Shown piece after piece: positions 20,631 through 27,822 of a DNA stretch of 58,767 nucleotides (position 1 is the first letter of the stretch; every line of letters begins with the position of its first letter). Source of the DNA: a virus; the IMG/VR virus record IMGVR_UViG_3300036770_002992, positions 1 through 58,767 of that record. One strand, written 5' to 3'. The position numbers and the translations under genes were made by a program. A model generated the notes under the pieces. That model had not been told where the DNA came from. It was given only the letters and a program-made list of their open reading frames with translations, and did no database searches.

Positions 20631-22409
20631 TTAAACCATCCCTATAGATTGGATATAGTCATCGATGTTGTTTTGACCACTAGAAGGAGGCTGAATAATA
20701 TTTTTTCTAGCCTCTTCTTCTCTCTGGTCCCGAATAAACTGTTTATATGTATGCACTTCTATCTCAACTTCGCCAGAGTCTTTTCTAGTATTAGAAATAG
20801 AGTTATAGATAGAACCACACACAGCATCAGATAGATCCTTGCTACCCTTTCTAGGATGGTCAACTTTATCACGGATAATTCTTAGTTGCAAAAGTTCATC
20901 TGTAAGCAGTTTAATGCTCGGGCCAATAATTCTTTCTTCCCCTACGAGCATTGCCATGTCATCATAATGTTTTTTAGCCACGGATAATGTCTCTGTTTGT
21001 ATGCCAATCATTTTTAATTCAGTCATAATGTCATGTGAGTTCCATCTGTCAAACGTGACCTTTTTAATATTAAATCCACGCGATCTTAAATCTACTATAA
21101 ACTGTTTAACTTCTGAAAAGTCTACAGATTTATCAGATGTAGGAGTCCACCATCGCACACAATCAACGACTACTATGGGGCTCACAACGTTATGCCCCAT
21201 AAAACTTTTAAGATGTACCCATCTATCAACATGAGACATAGCAACTGCACAATGATCATGCTTTTGAGCAAGATCAACATGGACATAGTATTCTTTTCCG
21301 TCCTGAGGAATAAACCAATCTTTAAACCTGCCCTCATCATCAACGCCGTTCATAGGCTGATTAAAGCACGCAAGGATTTTTTCCTTAGACTTAAAGAATG
21401 CGTCCACAGCATCTGGAGGCATACATGCAAATCTACCAAGAGCATCTGTAGGGTTATTATAAAAAGCAATTTTAAAATCATTTATCGACCTAGTTGGATT
21501 TACTTCCCAGGTTGGCCTCTTTAATGCAAAAACTTTAGGATATTTGTATGCATTAATCTGATCCTCCTCCCACTCAATGGTGAACTCGTTTTCTTTAACG
21601 TCGTCCAATTCATCATCAAGTTTGAAAGTGTGAGATCTAACGATTACATCTTTGTCTGCAATAACAGCATTATATCTTTGCTGAATAAAATCGTCGCGGT
21701 ATCTTGGGAATGAAAGAAGTACAACCTTTCCAACATCTGGGAACCGTGAATCTACAGAGGCTCTATACATATCATAGATCGCCTGACCTGTTTTTGCCTG
21801 CTCGTTACCGCTTGTTGATACTGTACTGAAGCCAGAAATCTCATCAAGAATCACACAGATAACGTTATATCCCTCCCAAGACTCTCTTTCTGAGTGACCC
21901 GAGTGACATGTAATAGATTTATCGAACGACACGCTTTGTGCGGTAATATTATATTTTCCAACAAACCAGGGGGAGTCTTCAATCCTTTTACGAAAGCCCT
22001 TGAAGAATACATTTTTTGCCTGTTCGGAGTTAATAGCGATATTAATAATATCAATGGAGTCTCCTGGAGGCTTACCAAAATATTTGGCGGGATCTTTAAG
22101 GCACAATAAAAGATATACAAGGTAGGTGACAGATATGGTAGATATATAATCTTTGCCGCTGCCCTTTCCTAATTGAAGAATTACTTCGTTACAGGTCTGA
22201 CGGCTTCTTTTTACGCCCTCTTCGTCTCCATATAATTTAACCAGGGTATCTTTTTTGTATACCTGCGTCATTGCTTTAATTGCCTGGTACTGAAATTCTG
22301 AAAGAGGCGGAAGGTGAAGGTAATCTTCATTTGTAACAAATTCTTCAATATTCACAGGATGTTCTTCAAATTCATCTTCCTCTAGAGCAGATATAAAATC
22401 ATCAAACAT
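20631..22409 (-). CDS. terL: Terminase large subunit
   Basis: This encodes 592 residues. The N-terminal ATPase has a Walker A-type loop LGKGSGKD (80-87) and Walker B VICVILDEISGF (about 180-190). The C-terminal RNase H-like nuclease has YYVHVDLAQKHDHCAVA (about 375) and SKDLSDAVCGS (about 522), giving acidic catalytic residues. It powers DNA packaging through the portal and cuts the concatemer. The position directly after the small subunit, with a one-base overlap, is typical. The portal gene is not next to it. Confidence 0.93.
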   Translation of the reverse strand: MFDDFISALEEDEFEEHPVNIEEFVTNEDYLHLPPLSEFQYQAIKAMTQVYKKDTLVKLYGDEEGVKRSRQTCNEVILQLGKGSGKDYISTISVTYLVYLLLCLKDPAKYFGKPPGDSIDIINIAINSEQAKNVFFKGFRKRIEDSPWFVGKYNITAQSVSFDKSITCHSGHSERESWEGYNVICVILDEISGFSTVSTSGNEQAKTGQAIYDMYRASVDSRFPDVGKVVLLSFPRYRDDFIQQRYNAVIADKDVIVRSHTFKLDDELDDVKENEFTIEWEEDQINAYKYPKVFALKRPTWEVNPTRSINDFKIAFYNNPTDALGRFACMPPDAVDAFFKSKEKILACFNQPMNGVDDEGRFKDWFIPQDGKEYYVHVDLAQKHDHCAVAMSHVDRWVHLKSFMGHNVVSPIVVVDCVRWWTPTSDKSVDFSEVKQFIVDLRSRGFNIKKVTFDRWNSHDIMTELKMIGIQTETLSVAKKHYDDMAMLVGEERIIGPSIKLLTDELLQLRIIRDKVDHPRKGSKDLSDAVCGSIYNSISNTRKDSGEVEIEVHTYKQFIRDQREEEARKNIIQPPSSGQNNIDDYIQSIGMV

Positions 22410-22927
22410 CAGAAGCCCTCCGCCTTGCCTGTGACTTCTTCTAGTCGCCTAAAGACTTCTCTCTTACAATGATCGCAGTCTGCCACGACCTCTTTAAGAA
22501 TCTTGACCAATATTTCTTGCTTACGCTCAGTATCAATGATTTGTTGAGCGATTTCGCTATCCTCAATAAGCCCAGCCTTTTGGAGCATGTCTATCTGCTT
22601 TTGCTGAATATCCGCGACGATCTTAATGCCAGCAGTCTTTTTACCCAGATCTCCAACTGTACCAGCCTGATTAATAACATCCCAACCCTCCTCAATTAAC
22701 ATGGAGTAGTGCCGATCGGCCCCAGATAAAGCCTCTCTTGCACGCATCTGTATCTGTCTATCACTTTGAATAACAGATCTCCACTCATCAAGATATTCTT
22801 GTACTTCCGCCCGTTTAAATCCAGTTGCTCTTGCAATAGCGGCAGGATTAGTTGTTCCCTTAAGGAATACATCAACAACTTTATTAATCTTTTCCCAGCG
22901 TTCTGCGAGAACTACATCAGTTGACAT
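22409..22927 (-). CDS. terS: Terminase small subunit-like DNA-binding protein
   Basis: This encodes 172 residues. Residues 10-50 form a helix-turn-helix (NPAAIARATGFKRAEVQEYLDEW). A long central helix region suits oligomerisation. The C-terminus has CDHCKREV. It is coupled to terL. Small subunits recognise the packaging site and feed DNA to the motor. Assignment rests on position and the HTH, not on strong sequence signature. Confidence 0.72.
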   Translation of the reverse strand: MSTDVVLAERWEKINKVVDVFLKGTTNPAAIARATGFKRAEVQEYLDEWRSVIQSDRQIQMRAREALSGADRHYSMLIEEGWDVINQAGTVGDLGKKTAGIKIVADIQQKQIDMLQKAGLIEDSEIAQQIIDTERKQEILVKILKEVVADCDHCKREVFRRLEEVTGKAEGF

Positions 22928-23219
22928 TCATCTTCTTCCTAATACTTTTTTTAGCATGGACAACGCCCTTTAGTTTTTCAACATAGAATGAGCGATATTC
23001 TCCTGTAGAAGGAGAGTAACAATCTATCCAAGTAACATCTTTCTTAATATTGTGAGCAAGTCTAATAAATCTGAAAGATCCGCGAATATCTTTAAATTTT
23101 AGCGAATCTCCTGGTTTAATGATATTCTTTCCAAACTTTAGTTCATAGAATACTGAGATATCTGGATTAACCTTATACGATGGCTGTTCTTCGGAATCAT
23201 TAACCCTTTTCTTAGACAT
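22917..23219 (-). CDS. Conserved phage protein of unknown function
   Basis: This encodes 100 residues. A beta-rich core (FKDIRGSFRFIRLAHNIKKD, WIDCYSPSTGEYRSFYVEKL) with basic ends suggests a small nucleic-acid-binding fold, and I recall similar proteins in actinophages. It overlaps the terminase small subunit gene by 11 bases. Function unknown. Confidence 0.65.
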   Translation of the reverse strand: MSKKRVNDSEEQPSYKVNPDISVFYELKFGKNIIKPGDSLKFKDIRGSFRFIRLAHNIKKDVTWIDCYSPSTGEYRSFYVEKLKGVVHAKKSIRKKMNVN

Positions 23220-23231
23220 GACTCTCCTTTA

Positions 23232-23408
23232 TTAAGTGGCAAAACCGCTTCCGCCACGGGTTGGAGCCCAGACCATTCCTGGTGAATCAATATTTCTTAC
23301 CAACCTTACGCCACAGTCTGGACAAATAGCATTATTTCGCTCTTCCATCTTTAAAAGCATCTCATGTGATTTGTCACATTCAATGCATGTAAAGGTATAT
23401 AACGGCAT
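23232..23408 (-). CDS. FmdB-like zinc-ribbon protein
   Basis: This encodes 58 residues from ATG 23408, forming TAATG with the upstream stop. MPLYTFTCIECDKSHE and CPDCG give the two CxxC knuckles of the FmdB family. Such ribbons are thought to be regulatory or nucleic-acid-binding. Function in the phage unknown. Confidence 0.78.
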   Translation of the reverse strand: MPLYTFTCIECDKSHEMLLKMEERNNAICPDCGVRLVRNIDSPGMVWAPTRGGSGFAT

Positions 23409-23749
23409 TACTTCCATGTCTCCTTTTGTGCAATACTCAATAATACCAGATAACCTATCAGATCGTCAAGGGTGTCTTCGCCAATGAACTCTGATCCACG
23501 CTCTATTCTAGACAATTTATCATCAATTCGAACCTTAATTTGTTCAATAGTATTTGATTTAGAAAATACCCTTACTGGTTCTAATACAGAGTTTCCGTAT
23601 GATTTATTTTTGGAGATTAGCATGTTTGATATTCTTTTGCACTCTTGCTCAATAGCCGACTGTGTATTAGTTTTTGGAGAGATTCGTTCGCGCACATCCT
23701 TCATTTCATTTATGTCTTCAAACATCGTTTCCCAAGTTTTTTCAATCAT
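23408..23749 (-). CDS. DUF1599/nucleotide-modification-associated-like protein
   Basis: This encodes 113 residues. KNKSYGNSVLEPVRVFSK, then RIDDKLSRIERG and EDTLDDLIGYLVLL, resembles small all-helical proteins of the DUF1599 type, related in layout to MazG and dUTPase helical bundles. This suggests a nucleotide-metabolism role but is pattern-based. Starts with ATGA overlap on the HTH gene upstream. Confidence 0.65.
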   Translation of the reverse strand: MIEKTWETMFEDINEMKDVRERISPKTNTQSAIEQECKRISNMLISKNKSYGNSVLEPVRVFSKSNTIEQIKVRIDDKLSRIERGSEFIGEDTLDDLIGYLVLLSIAQKETWK

Positions 23750-23910
23750 CTTTTTAACTTCCTTTGATCTCTAATTAATCCAAATTTAGTCAGATATCTA
23801 TAAATAGTCTGGTGGCTGACTCCACATTCTTTTGCTATCTCTTCAAGACTTTTCTTTTCTACCGCATATCTTTTAGTAAGATAAGCCTTATTTTCATATA
23901 GTTTAGCCAT
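23746..23910 (-). CDS. Small helix-turn-helix protein
   Basis: This encodes 54 residues. YAVEKKSLEEIAKECGVSHQ, then TIYRYLTKFGLI, is a clear HTH of the type used in transposase- and homing-endonuclease-associated repressors. ATG 23910 lies inside the RuvC gene end. It probably binds DNA, possibly to regulate the recombination genes. Confidence 0.8.
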   Translation of the reverse strand: MAKLYENKAYLTKRYAVEKKSLEEIAKECGVSHQTIYRYLTKFGLIRDQRKLKR

Positions 23911-24469
23911 GTGTCACCAAATTCTTATGAGCATAATATGCAAGCCCAAAGGCATCGCCAACATCGTGATCATCTAGACTTATGTAAAACATGTTGTTAA
24001 AATAATCTAAAGTTTTTTGTTTACGCACATTTCTTGCATAATTTCTGTACCAATTATCTGATTTGCCTGGATTGTCTAATTTGATCTGTTCTTTCTGAGC
24101 CTTTGTTAAATTATTATTTTTTATGTAAGATTGCCATTGTATCGGCGGGACAGTAATTATTCTCTTAGAGTCCAATGCTAATTCAGATATGAGGACGCCA
24201 ACGATCATAGCCATGTGAATAGCGACTGCTTGAGATTTTACCATGATGGCAGACTCTATACAAATATAATCTGGCTTAATCTCTTCTTTTATGAATGGCA
24301 TTTTATCTCTACAGTCTATTACTTTGTCATAGATATTATTGCCATGAAAATCTATTTTTCCCCATTTGATTGGCTCGCCATCAAACAGGCAGAAGGCGAA
24401 TGAATTAGTTGATGAATCCACGCCAAGGACTGTACTAGCGTTTTGCTTTATTAGTTTTTTTAGCGACAT
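23903..24469 (-). CDS. ruvC: RuvC-like Holliday junction resolvase
   Basis: This encodes 188 residues. VLGVDSSTNSFAF supplies the first catalytic Asp (D18), YICIESAI the Glu, and DDHDVGDAFGLA the last Asp pair of the RNase H-like RuvC fold. It would cleave four-way DNA junctions before packaging. A second resolvase-like gene of a different fold lies at 25823..26131. Confidence 0.85.
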   Translation of the reverse strand: MSLKKLIKQNASTVLGVDSSTNSFAFCLFDGEPIKWGKIDFHGNNIYDKVIDCRDKMPFIKEEIKPDYICIESAIMVKSQAVAIHMAMIVGVLISELALDSKRIITVPPIQWQSYIKNNNLTKAQKEQIKLDNPGKSDNWYRNYARNVRKQKTLDYFNNMFYISLDDHDVGDAFGLAYYAHKNLVTHG

Positions 24470-24731
24470 TATTTATCACCTCTAATATATTCCCGCGACT
24501 ATTTTTAGCATCTTCTTCTACACAGACAAAACATTTATTATTCTCATTGTATCTACTCAACAATTGACCGCACCCGCAATATCTTTTTTCTCCTCCAAGC
24601 CGTCTTTTATTTTCATAATATTTACTCATTATCTTTTTATTTGTTGCCAGCCTACAGCAAGCGGGATTACAGTATTTTTGGTTTTTTTTATTGGACTCAA
24701 ATGGGGTGCCGCAGTTAGCGCAATTCTTCAC
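24435..24731 (-). CDS. Zinc-finger protein
   Basis: This encodes 98 residues. CANCGTPFESNKKNQKYCNPAC forms a first finger and YCGCGQ with CFVC a second, separated by a basic helix. It probably binds nucleic acid. It overlaps both neighbours (RuvC and the Cas4-like nuclease), suggesting a shared recombination or repair role. Confidence 0.72.
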   Translation of the reverse strand: MKNCANCGTPFESNKKNQKYCNPACCRLATNKKIMSKYYENKRRLGGEKRYCGCGQLLSRYNENNKCFVCVEEDAKNSRGNILEVINNVAKKTNKAKR

Positions 24732-25504
24732 TCTATGCCAACCTTAAGATTTGCAATCTTAACTTCGCCTGCATCTTTTTCTAGGCAAGTTTCCGATACT
24801 GGGCAGCCCTTGCAGGTCCAGGTAGATTTTGTAAAACCTCTTTTTGGAAGAACATCATCCTTATATAAACCGTATACCTCTCTCATCCAGTCGAATACAT
24901 ACCCGATATATTCTTTGTTTTTTTCATTCATTTGAATAGGGATTGCAAGAAGTTCATTGTCGTTTTTATTTTCATATAAAATAAATCCTTCATCCGCCCC
25001 TTCGATCTCCATGTAAATTAATAGTTGAAGAAAATGACTTGAAGAAGGTATTCCCTCGCTTTTTCTTTGAATGAAATATTGGTCTTTGATTGTTTTAATT
25101 TCACCGATGACTTCTTCATTATCTATCTCCAAAACTACGTCAGCGAATCCTCTTACTGGGGGATCATCACTTTTTATTTCTCTCTCACGTTCTTTCAAAA
25201 GACCTGTGGTTTGTATAAGTTTTTCTATTCTTTCGTGGGCGTCCGTACCCGACCGCATAGATGCAATATTGGCAGCAGGAATGTTATCTGTAAACTCTGC
25301 CCCATTAAATGCTAGATACCAATATCTTGCACAAGTCCCGTGACCATAGCCAATAGTACTAGGAGCAAAAGTTTTCTTTTGCTTAAACTCTTTTACTGTA
25401 TTAGTATTTTGATAAGCAGAATTAAGCATTTTAATAAATTTTTTAGAATCCAGCCTAGTATTTTTAGGCTGGCTGAGTAAGGATGATATAAGATTTTTAG
25501 CCAT
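24728..25504 (-). CDS. PD-(D/E)XK nuclease, Cas4/RecB-like
   Basis: This encodes 258 residues. GTDAHERIE (H90), GFADVVLE (D122) and VIGEIKTIK (E135, K137) make the PD-(D/E)XK active site, followed by the QLLIYM helix motif. C58 and the late WTCKGCPVSETC (about 229-240) supply four cysteines for an iron-sulphur cluster, as in Cas4 and AddB-type exonucleases. No cas1, cas2 or repeats are present, so it is a recombination exonuclease rather than part of a CRISPR system. Confidence 0.85.
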   Translation of the reverse strand: MAKNLISSLLSQPKNTRLDSKKFIKMLNSAYQNTNTVKEFKQKKTFAPSTIGYGHGTCARYWYLAFNGAEFTDNIPAANIASMRSGTDAHERIEKLIQTTGLLKEREREIKSDDPPVRGFADVVLEIDNEEVIGEIKTIKDQYFIQRKSEGIPSSSHFLQLLIYMEIEGADEGFILYENKNDNELLAIPIQMNEKNKEYIGYVFDWMREVYGLYKDDVLPKRGFTKSTWTCKGCPVSETCLEKDAGEVKIANLKVGIE

Positions 25505-25506
25505 AA

Positions 25507-25839
25507 TTAACCTAGATTATACCTAACTGTATACTTCAATGAGTCTACCAGTTTATCTAGGGCCTCCTTACTTGAGTAGTATATATTCTTTTTAATATTA
25601 TTTGGAGAGCCCGTTGGCCCCTTTGCTGCCGTTGAATACCACGCCGCAAGAATTCCAAACTTAGCAGATAAAGCCTGCAACTTTGCAATAAGAGTAAGGG
25701 CCTGAACTGGAGGAATATCTGGCTTTGATATAATCTTTACGATAGCAGCCATTGCTTCATCAAGGCCGTCATCTCTGACAAAATCATGAATGTCAGCGAA
25801 CTCCGACACCTGATTGATCAAATCAATTGTGTTCTCCAT
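25507..25839 (-). CDS. Phage protein of unknown function
   Basis: This encodes 110 residues, mostly helical and Ala-rich (EAMAAIVKIIS ... ALTLIAKLQALSAKFGILAAW). The gene lies between two nuclease genes and overlaps the upstream one by 17 bases. No family recognised. Confidence 0.65.
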   Translation of the reverse strand: MENTIDLINQVSEFADIHDFVRDDGLDEAMAAIVKIISKPDIPPVQALTLIAKLQALSAKFGILAAWYSTAAKGPTGSPNNIKKNIYYSSKEALDKLVDSLKYTVRYNLG

Positions 25840-26131
25840 CTAACTCCTCCAATAACTCTTCTAGCACTTCCCACTCAATAACGGCGAGGCGTGTCTTTCT
25901 GCCACCACTTCCAAGAACAGCCATAAGGAGTGGATTCTTTTTATTATCAGTTCTTAGGCAATCTGTAACTATTTTTGCCCACATGTTCTGGCTCATTGAC
26001 AAAGATTTTCCATACTCTTTTACGTCAATGACGAACCTGGGGATATTTCCATCTGCTTTCTGGTACTGACCACGACCACTATTTTTATGAGACTTAGCAC
26101 CCATACGTCTTAGTTCTGATCTCTCACTCAT
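25823..26131 (-). CDS. Hjc-like PD-(D/E)XK resolvase-type protein
   Basis: This encodes 102 residues. GAKSHKNSGRGQYQKADGN, then FVIDVKEYGKSLSMSQNMW, follows the archaeal-type resolvase pattern, with Asp before the DVK Lys and a conserved Ser helix. A following MAVLGSGGRK strand fits the fold. It probably cuts branched DNA. It may also be a repair nuclease relative. Confidence 0.7.
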   Translation of the reverse strand: MSERSELRRMGAKSHKNSGRGQYQKADGNIPRFVIDVKEYGKSLSMSQNMWAKIVTDCLRTDNKKNPLLMAVLGSGGRKTRLAVIEWEVLEELLEELDGEHN

Positions 26132-26321
26132 AAACTAATCTAGCGCTTCCGTCATGACCGTTTGGACAGGTCCAATAAACCTTTTTATTAGATGCATCAT
26201 ACATTCCCTTTGTCGATACCTCAAAACATCCCTGCTCTGAGCAGGAGAATGTTCCATCTATCTCTTTAAACTTTGTACTGGATTTACTGGGAGCCGAGAT
26301 AAAGGCTTTAGGGTCTATCAT
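26124..26321 (-). CDS. Small zinc-ribbon protein
   Basis: This encodes 65 residues. FSCSEQGC and WTCPNGHDG supply a Cys/Cys and Cys/His pair for one zinc. It lies next to recA with a four-base overlap. Function unknown. Confidence 0.68.
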   Translation of the reverse strand: MIDPKAFISAPSKSSTKFKEIDGTFSCSEQGCFEVSTKGMYDASNKKVYWTCPNGHDGSARLVYE

Positions 26322-27325
26322 ATCTTTTCATACACCAACTTCGTTAATTCTTCTTGCATGTCAAGGTCTTCTCTGGCTCTCGCTACCACATTAGCGCGAC
26401 CCTGAATTCTTTCTCCTAATACAGTATACCAGGCACCCCCGCGCTCAATAATTCCAAGCATTTCAGCGGTGTCTACTAGGTCTGCTACATGATCCACGCC
26501 AACATGGTCTCCCTGGAAATAGAAATCATACGACCCTGTAATAAATTGAGGTCCAGTTTTATTATAATCAATTGTCCAATTAACAGGCCTTCCCACTTTT
26601 TGTTCGATAAGTTTGTCCCCCACCGCAATCTTATCCTTAATAGATGAAGCCTCCGCCTCGCTTGACCACAATTTTACAATAGTGCTAGAGAAGAACTTGA
26701 CAGCCATTCCACCCGTAGGAATATGACTAGCGTGCATTGATCCAAATTGATTGCGTTGCTGGGAGATAAGGATAAGCAGGGTCTTTTCATTAACATAATT
26801 CAGCATTTTTACTGCATGAGTCATATCCTTAGCCTCTGCGCCGATTTGTTTTGTATCCTGTAGTTGCTTAAGTTCTGATCCATCTTTTTCAAAATAAATC
26901 GCTGGAAGTAACGCGGAGATAGAGTCTACAACGAGTAAATCTACCCCCGACTGAATAAGTTGTGTCCCAACATCAACCATTTCATTGATTGTTTTTGCTG
27001 GGGAGTAGATCAGGGATCGTGAGTCTACCCCTAGTCTCTCTGCCCACTCTGGGGAATACGATTGCTCTGAATCTATCCAGGCACATAATTTTCCCTCTTT
27101 CTGAGCCTCTGCAATAATTTGCAGGCAGAATGATGACTTGCCAGCACTTTTATTCCCCCAAATAAGGACCTGTCTGCCATATGCTAGCCCACCCTTTAAG
27201 GCAACATTTAAAGACAAACTTGGTGTCTTTTGTTTATGTATCTCTACTTCAGCGGCGCTTCCGACCATCTTTCTTATTTTTGGGTCTAGCCGTGATAGCA
27301 CTTCCTCTATCATCATGTCGCTCAT
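26318..27325 (-). CDS. recA: RecA-like recombinase
   Basis: This encodes 335 residues. Walker A is GNKSAGKSS at about 57-65 and Walker B LLVVDSISALLP at about 135. ISQQRNQFG and the GGMAVKFFSS segment match RecA loops. It forms filaments on single-stranded DNA for strand exchange and phage recombination-dependent replication. It is slightly shorter than host RecA (about 350). The C-terminal segment ends without the usual acidic tail. The start at ATG 27325 overlaps the upstream gene by 77 bases, but the N-terminal helix before Walker A is needed. Confidence 0.92.
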   Translation of the reverse strand: MSDMMIEEVLSRLDPKIRKMVGSAAEVEIHKQKTPSLSLNVALKGGLAYGRQVLIWGNKSAGKSSFCLQIIAEAQKEGKLCAWIDSEQSYSPEWAERLGVDSRSLIYSPAKTINEMVDVGTQLIQSGVDLLVVDSISALLPAIYFEKDGSELKQLQDTKQIGAEAKDMTHAVKMLNYVNEKTLLILISQQRNQFGSMHASHIPTGGMAVKFFSSTIVKLWSSEAEASSIKDKIAVGDKLIEQKVGRPVNWTIDYNKTGPQFITGSYDFYFQGDHVGVDHVADLVDTAEMLGIIERGGAWYTVLGERIQGRANVVARAREDLDMQEELTKLVYEKI

Positions 27326-27479
27326 TAAAATGACTCTCCAATATATATGCTAAATCTTTTATACGCTCGTTCCTTGAGCGTTGCAAGGTATCTATGATGC
27401 TTTGCATAAGTTCTTCATTGTAGCCACGAATGACCATAAGTTTTTCTCCATCTGAACCATGAAGAAAGTAAGCCTTCAT
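27249..27479 (-). CDS. Small protein overlapping recA
   Basis: This encodes 76 residues from ATG 27479; a GTG four codons earlier is possible. KAYFLHGSDGEKLMVIRGYN, then a helix IIDTLQRSRNERIKDLAYIL and a basic Arg/Lys-rich tail (KNKKDGRKRR). The last 77 bases overlap the start of recA, an unusually long overlap. Function unknown. Confidence 0.6.
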   Translation of the reverse strand: MKAYFLHGSDGEKLMVIRGYNEELMQSIIDTLQRSRNERIKDLAYILESHFNERHDDRGSAITARPKNKKDGRKRR

Positions 27480-27483
27480 TATA

Positions 27484-27822
27484 TCATCCACGAACGCCGT
27501 GCAGCCTTGGTCGATCTTGATTTTTTAATGACTTTTTCATGAGAACAGAGTCTAGAGAAGGAAGGTCCCCGGAATAAACTTTGATACCTTTGTATAGGTC
27601 AAGGGCGCGAATAATTAAATCAGCAATTTCTTCTACTACTGCTTCATCGCCTTTGTCTTTTCTTAAAGCCTCAAGAATTTCTGTGGCTTCTGAATGGATC
27701 ATGGCAATCTGTTTTGAATAAAAGATAAAGAAGTCCTGTTCTTGCATTCTAGACATCGGCTCCCAGAACCCCTTTTGCTGTGCGGTATTGTGCAGTCTAT
27801 CTGCTAATGTATCTAAATTCAT
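27484..27822 (-). CDS. mazG: MazG-like nucleotide pyrophosphohydrolase
   Basis: This encodes 112 residues from ATG 27822, overlapping the dnaE stop. HSEATEILEALRKDKGDEAV, then EEIADLIIRALDLY, gives the ExxE...EExxD metal-binding signature of the all-alpha NTP pyrophosphatases. These hydrolyse dNTPs or the alarmone-related pools, and are common in phages. The position after the polymerase fits nucleotide supply or sanitation. Confidence 0.8.
   Translation of the reverse strand: MNLDTLADRLHNTAQQKGFWEPMSRMQEQDFFIFYSKQIAMIHSEATEILEALRKDKGDEAVVEEIADLIIRALDLYKGIKVYSGDLPSLDSVLMKKSLKNQDRPRLHGVRG

Noticed and set aside
24728-25504. Possible CRISPR system because of the Cas4-like nuclease
   Set aside because: No cas1/cas2 and no repeat-spacer array were seen; Cas4-like nucleases are common recombination enzymes in phages.
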